From an uncultured Clostridia bacterium (GTDB lineage Bacteria; Bacillota; Clostridia; Lachnospirales; Anaerotignaceae), in the NCBI GenBank assembly GCA_937919015.1, contig CALFPN010000150.1, positions 1 through 15,248 of the forward strand: a stretch of 15,248 nt of DNA, written 5' to 3'. Under the pieces are notes generated by a model. That model made no database searches, was not told where the DNA came from, and saw only the letters and a list, made by a program, of their open reading frames with translations. How positions within the stretch are numbered: position 1 is the stretch's first letter; every line of letters starts with the position of its first letter. Made by a program: the position numbers and the translations under genes. Below are positions 11,929 through 15,248 of the stretch, in pieces.

Positions 11929-13290
11929 ATGATCACAAGAAACGAGATTCTGGAAACAAACAACATGATCAGCGACATGAATCTGGATGTCAGAACCATT
12001 ACCATGGGGATCAGCCTGCTGGATTGTGCCGATGCAGATATCAATAAATTTAACGAAAAAATTTACAATAAAATCACGACTTACGCAAAAGATCTGGTGC
12101 AGGTGGGGGAAGAACTGGCAAAGAAATACGGTGTACCCGTTGTCAATAAAAGAATTTCCGTAACACCCATTGCCATCGCAGCGGCAGGCTGCAAAAATGC
12201 AGATTCCTATGTGAGCGTGGCACAGACACTGGACAGAGCAGCTAAAGAAGTGGGCGTGAACTTTATCGGCGGTTTTTCTGCGCTGGTACAGAAGGGCTAT
12301 ACAGAAAGCGACAGAATCCTGATCGACTCCATTCCCGAAGCACTGGCAGTGACAGAAAGAGTATGTTCTTCCGTAAACGTAGGTACTTCCAGAAACGGTA
12401 TGAATATGGACGCAGTGAAAAGAATGGGCGAAATCATTGTAGAAACAGCAGAACGTACAAAAGACAACGAATGTATCGGCTGTGCAAAACTGGTGGTATT
12501 CTGCAACGCGGTAGAGGACAATCCCTTTATGGCAGGTGCGTTCCACGGTGTGGGCGAAGCAGACTGCTGCATCAACGTAGGTGTCAGCGGCCCCGGCGTT
12601 GTAAAAAGAGCACTGGAAGATGTCAGAGGTGCAGATTTTGAAACACTGTGCGAAACCGTAAAACGCACAGCCTTTAAGATCACTCGTGTTGGTCAGCTGA
12701 TTGCCAAAGAAGCGGCAGAAAGACTGAACGTACCCTTTGGGATCATTGATCTGTCTCTGGCTCCCACACCTGCTGTAGGTGACAGTATTGCAGAAATTTT
12801 CCAGGAAATGGGCCTGGAAGAAGCCGGTGCACCCGGTACCACAGCGGCTCTGGCCCTGCTGAACGATAACGTGAAAAAAGGCGGCGTGATGGCTTCCTCC
12901 TATGTTGGCGGCCTGAGCGGTGCATTCATCCCTGTCAGCGAAGACCACGGCATGATCGATGCCTGCGAAAAAGGCGCGCTGACTCTGGAAAAACTGGAAG
13001 CAATGACTTGCGTATGTTCCGTTGGTCTGGATATGATCGCCCTGCCCGGCGATACTTCTGCAGCAACACTGAGTGGTATCATTGCCGACGAAGCAGCCAT
13101 CGGTATGGTCAACAACAAAACAACAGCCGTTCGTCTGATTCCTGTCATCGGCAGAAAAGAAGGCGAAAGCGTAGAATTCGGCGGTCTGTTGGGCTATGCA
13201 CCCATCATTCCCGTGAATCGCTTCAGCTGTGAAAAATTTGTGGCTCGCGGCGGCAGAATTCCTGCACCCATCCATAGCTTTAAAAACTAA
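11929..13290 (+). CDS. UPF0210 / PFL-family protein (DUF711)
   Basis: A 453-residue cytoplasmic protein of the UPF0210 (DUF711) family. Recognisable stretches are ETNNMISDMNLDVRTITMGI near the start, GGFSALVQKG (about 115-124) and GVSGPGVVKRAL (about 220-231). A later Gly/Ala-rich region contains GAPGTTAALALLNDNVKKGG (about 304-323). The fold has been compared with pyruvate formate-lyase-like barrels, hence the name, but I see no C-terminal glycyl-radical motif (RVxGY), so radical chemistry is not supported. The biochemical role is not established. AAGGAGG (11913-11919) is nine bases before the start. It is coupled with the ACT-domain gene upstream and is last in the operon, before a bidirectional terminator. 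Codon use is biased towards C-ending codons, which suggests good expression. Confidence 0.93.
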   Translation: MITRNEILETNNMISDMNLDVRTITMGISLLDCADADINKFNEKIYNKITTYAKDLVQVGEELAKKYGVPVVNKRISVTPIAIAAAGCKNADSYVSVAQTLDRAAKEVGVNFIGGFSALVQKGYTESDRILIDSIPEALAVTERVCSSVNVGTSRNGMNMDAVKRMGEIIVETAERTKDNECIGCAKLVVFCNAVEDNPFMAGAFHGVGEADCCINVGVSGPGVVKRALEDVRGADFETLCETVKRTAFKITRVGQLIAKEAAERLNVPFGIIDLSLAPTPAVGDSIAEIFQEMGLEEAGAPGTTAALALLNDNVKKGGVMASSYVGGLSGAFIPVSEDHGMIDACEKGALTLEKLEAMTCVCSVGLDMIALPGDTSAATLSGIIADEAAIGMVNNKTTAVRLIPVIGRKEGESVEFGGLLGYAPIIPVNRFSCEKFVARGGRIPAPIHSFKN

Positions 13291-13325
13291 AGGGTCTCTC
13301 TTTTGGAGAAGCTCGGATAAAAAAG

Positions 13326-13370
13326 AAAAATCGAAAGAATCCTTTGCAGTAAGGGTTCTTTCGATTTTTT
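13326..13370. terminator. Bidirectional terminator between UPF0210 and yjiH
   Basis: A long stem pairs 13326-13344 with 13351-13369 (one G·T), with T on the right (13365-13370) and A on the left (13326-13330). It ends both the rightward UPF0210 transcript and the leftward yjiH transcript, whose stop lies 19 bases away. Confidence 0.92.
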
Positions 13371-13388
13371 ATTTGTGTCGGTTTGTTT

Positions 13389-14726
13389 TTAAAATAACAG
13401 ATGAGCAAGAATGGCAATGACGGGCAATGTCACGATGGTTCTTTCAATAAAGATAATAAAGAGATCCTTTAAAGAAACGGGGATCTTGCTGCCCATAATG
13501 ATGCTGCCGATCTCGGACATATAGATCAGCTGGGTTACGCTGGTTGCCGCAACCACAAATCGTGTGATCTCGCTTTCGATGGAAGAGGCGATGACGCTGG
13601 GCAGGAACATATCCGCAAAGCCCACGATGACTGTCTGGCTGGCCAGTTCTGCTTCGGGAATCTGCAGTAATTGATATACAAAGATAAAAGGCAGCCCCAG
13701 GATACGGAAGAAGGGGGTAAATTCCGCAATGATCAGGGCGATGGTACCCATGGCCAAAATGACAGGTAGGGTGCCGAACCACATTTCAAATACGTTTTCG
13801 ATGCCTTCCCGCACAAATTCTTTGAAGGTGGGGGCATTTTCTGCTTTTTTCAGTGCAAGCTGCATGCCGTACTGTACGGGAGAAATGCCTTCGGGAATAT
13901 CTTCCCGGTGAGAAACTTCGGTATAGTAAGTATCGGACACTTTGGACAGAGGGGGCAGCTTCGGCACAATGATCGCCGCAACGATGCCTGCCAGAGATAC
14001 CACCAGATAAAATGGAATAAACATTGCTTCCAATTTTACCTGACTGATGACAACAAGGCTGAATGTGATGCTGACGGCGGAGAAGGTGGTTGCAATGACT
14101 GTTGCTTCTCTTTTGGAGTAGAAGCCTGCTTCATACTGTCTGCTGGTCAGCAGTACACCGATGGAACCATCCCCCAGCCAGGAAGCCACGCAGTCCAGCG
14201 CGCTTCTGCCGGGCAGATTGAAGATGGGACGCATCAGTCGAATCATCAGTGCGCCGAAAAAGTCCAGCAGGCCATAGTTCAGAAGCAGTGCCAGCAAAAT
14301 GCCGGCCAGCAGGAATACGCATACCAGAATGGGGATCAGATCATTGATGACCATGCCGCCGGTTGCGCCGCCAATGATGAAATCAGGGCCGATATTGAAA
14401 TAGATCATGTTTGCAAATATAAAGCCGATCATACGGATGGCCAGCCAGAAGCCCTTTACGCGGAACAGGTTGTCCAGCTTGGGGTTCTTTTTCAGAAGTC
14501 CGATGCCTATTGCTTTATGAAGGATTGTCAGGACTGCGCTGAGGGAAATCAGGAGCCATATGATGGTTAGGGTCGCATTTCCCATAAGATTCAGCAGCTT
14601 ATTTGCCGCAACGGCAATGGGAATCGTCATGTTGCCGTTCTGTTTGATGGGTGTTACAAATAAAAATGCCCCGATGAGGGAAGGAAATAAAAATTTCAAA
14701 AATCGTTTGTCGTGAAAAATCTTCAT
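13389..14726 (-). CDS. yjiH: YjiH family membrane protein (nucleoside-recognition Gate domain)
   Basis: A 445-residue integral membrane protein with about ten hydrophobic segments, starting LKFLFPSLIGAFLFVTPIKQNG (10-31). The middle holds NLPGRSALDCVASWLGDGSIGVLLTSRQYE (about 169-198), and the C-terminal half repeats this logic with VGFADMFLPSVIASSIESEITRFVVAATSVTQLIYMSEIG (about 371-410). These are the two Gate-type halves of YjiH proteins, related to nucleoside-transporter Gate domains and to SpoIIIAG/SpmA-like proteins. The transported substrate is unknown. The polar loop between the halves (about 262-305) is cytoplasmic-looking. GGAAAGG lies six bases before the ATG. It is monocistronic, with a candidate promoter 52 bases upstream. 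It lies back-to-back with the rRNA promoter region. Confidence 0.9.
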   Translation of the reverse strand: MKIFHDKRFLKFLFPSLIGAFLFVTPIKQNGNMTIPIAVAANKLLNLMGNATLTIIWLLISLSAVLTILHKAIGIGLLKKNPKLDNLFRVKGFWLAIRMIGFIFANMIYFNIGPDFIIGGATGGMVINDLIPILVCVFLLAGILLALLLNYGLLDFFGALMIRLMRPIFNLPGRSALDCVASWLGDGSIGVLLTSRQYEAGFYSKREATVIATTFSAVSITFSLVVISQVKLEAMFIPFYLVVSLAGIVAAIIVPKLPPLSKVSDTYYTEVSHREDIPEGISPVQYGMQLALKKAENAPTFKEFVREGIENVFEMWFGTLPVILAMGTIALIIAEFTPFFRILGLPFIFVYQLLQIPEAELASQTVIVGFADMFLPSVIASSIESEITRFVVAATSVTQLIYMSEIGSIIMGSKIPVSLKDLFIIFIERTIVTLPVIAILAHLLF

Positions 14727-14777
14727 AATTTACCTTTCCAGTGTTTGCGTCTTTCTAAAATATACAACAGTTCTGCT

Positions 14778-14806
14778 ATCTTATACTATTTTAGACAAGA
14801 AGGCAA
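14778..14806 (-). promoter_or_regulatory. Candidate promoter of yjiH
   Basis: On the minus strand, TTGCCT (14806-14801), 17 bases, TAAGAT (14783-14778). Transcription would begin near 14771, about 45 bases before the ATG. Confidence 0.5.
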
Positions 14807-15025
14807 GGAGAAAAATAGAAAAACAAACCCTGTAAATTCAAATTGCAGAATTTATTTTGGCATCCTTTTATTTTCTGCGCAAATATACAAACAATCGAAA
14901 TTATTCATTTGATTATGCATGATGATATGCTCGAATGAAATTCTTCTTACATTATATATACTGCGCTCCTGTGGGAGGGGAATGGCCTGCTGTTTGTCAG
15001 TAAAATAAATGTCGAATTGTATCTG
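14807..15025. other. AT-rich spacer between yjiH and the rRNA promoters
   Basis: No gene is visible. The stretch is AT-rich and holds a TATATATA tract near 14950 and a GTGGGAGGGG patch near 14970. A third, more distal promoter is possible but could not be placed with confidence. Frame 14852-15235 on the minus strand runs across both rRNA promoters and is rejected. Confidence 0.4.
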
Positions 15026-15026
15026 A

Positions 15027-15063
15027 AAAAGTACTGGACAGGAAAAGAATATTCTGTTAATAT
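15027..15063 (+). promoter_or_regulatory. rRNA operon promoter P1
   Basis: -35 TGGACA (15035-15040), 17 bases, -10 TAATAT (15058-15063). The box AAAAGTACT (15027-15035) runs into the first base of the -35, in the same register as in P2. Confidence 0.75.
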
Positions 15064-15133
15064 AAACGAGTTGCTGCAGAAACGAAAAAGAATCGGTGAG
15101 AGCGGTGACGAAATGAAACCGAAAAGTACTTAA

Positions 15134-15170
15134 AAAAGTACTTGACGAAAAAGAGAATATCTGATAAGAT
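15134..15170 (+). promoter_or_regulatory. rRNA operon promoter P2
   Basis: -35 TTGACG (15142-15147), 17 bases, -10 TAAGAT (15165-15170). The box AAAAGTACT (15134-15142) overlaps the -35 as in P1. A further copy at 15122-15130 lies 12 bases upstream. The transcription start would be near 15177. Confidence 0.85.
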
Positions 15171-15176
15171 ATAGAA

Positions 15177-15248
15177 GTTGTCGCAAGACAACGTTGATCC
15201 TTGAAAACTGAACAATGGATATGAATAACACACAACCCATAGTCAATT
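15177..15248 (+). promoter_or_regulatory. rRNA leader with boxA-like antitermination element
   Basis: A GTTGTC-GCAA-GACAAC hairpin (15177-15192) is followed by TGATCCTTGAAAA (15195-15207), close to the boxA element of Gram-positive rRNA leaders, then CTGAACAATGG, a familiar phrase in Clostridia rRNA leaders. No 16S sequence is reached, so the rRNA gene itself is inferred to begin beyond the right edge. Confidence 0.75.

Noticed and set aside
11929..13290. UPF0210 protein as an active glycyl-radical enzyme (from the name PFL family)
   Set aside because: No RVxGY glycyl-radical motif is seen near the C terminus, and no activating enzyme gene is adjacent.
13908..14570. 220-codon plus-strand frame opposite yjiH
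   Set aside because: Antisense shadow of a membrane protein gene, very rich in Gln, Asp and Cys, without a ribosome site.
1..15248. CRISPR array, insertion sequence, toxin-antitoxin or defence system
   Set aside because: No regularly spaced repeats, transposase, integrase, nuclease or toxin-like pair was found on either strand.

Overview
The window reads as chromosomal DNA of an anaerobic, low-to-middle GC Gram-positive bacterium of the Clostridia, probably a gut Lachnospiraceae or Anaerotignum-like species. The signs are strong AGGAGG-type ribosome sites, U-tailed hairpin terminators, an iron-only-hydrogenase-like protein, a C_GCAxxG_C_C protein, a DUF3842 protein, a bile-salt-hydrolase-family enzyme and an rRNA-operon leader with a Clostridia-like sequence. 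The genus is an inference from gene content only.

Layout. (1) 1-168: start of a small membrane protein leaving the window on the minus strand, then about 400 bases of hairpin-rich non-coding DNA. (2) 564-738: a clean promoter, tRNA-Ser(GCT) and its terminator. (3) 875-2267: a compact four-gene phage-type lysis cassette (three small membrane proteins and an NlpC/P60 lysin) with its own terminator and no other phage genes. (4) 2548-4021: a monocistronic, strongly codon-biased PLP aminotransferase with a leader of about 165 bases. (5) 4130-6786: a C_GCAxxG_C_C protein, a secreted copper-amine-oxidase-like/DUF3298-like protein and an Ntn hydrolase of the choloylglycine hydrolase family. The ribosome site of the hydrolase lies inside the terminator hairpin that precedes it. 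(6) 6788-7460: a Maf nucleotide pyrophosphatase. (7) 7475-9531: a [FeFe]-hydrogenase-like protein with all H-cluster cysteines, followed by DUF3842. (8) 9506-11321: a promoter inside the end of DUF3842, a structured leader ending in a terminator-like hairpin, an ECF transporter S component, and a two-domain protein with a uridine-kinase-type P-loop domain. (9) 11469-13370: an ACT-domain protein (UPF0237) and a UPF0210/PFL-family protein behind a leader with a 12-bp hairpin, ending in a bidirectional terminator. (10) 13389-14726, minus: a YjiH-type membrane protein. (11) 15027-15248: two tandem promoters sharing a box, then an rRNA-type leader with a boxA-like element. The 16S gene is expected just beyond the window.

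The most interesting part is region 8. A probable vitamin or nucleoside uptake subunit and a fused kinase sit behind what looks like a cis-acting attenuator that I cannot match to any riboswitch class I know, which suggests an uptake-and-phosphorylation salvage unit of unknown substrate. Second are the terminator hairpin that sequesters the ribosome site of the bile-salt-hydrolase-family gene, and the isolated lysis cassette beside tRNA-Ser. No CRISPR array, transposase, integrase or complete prophage is visible.
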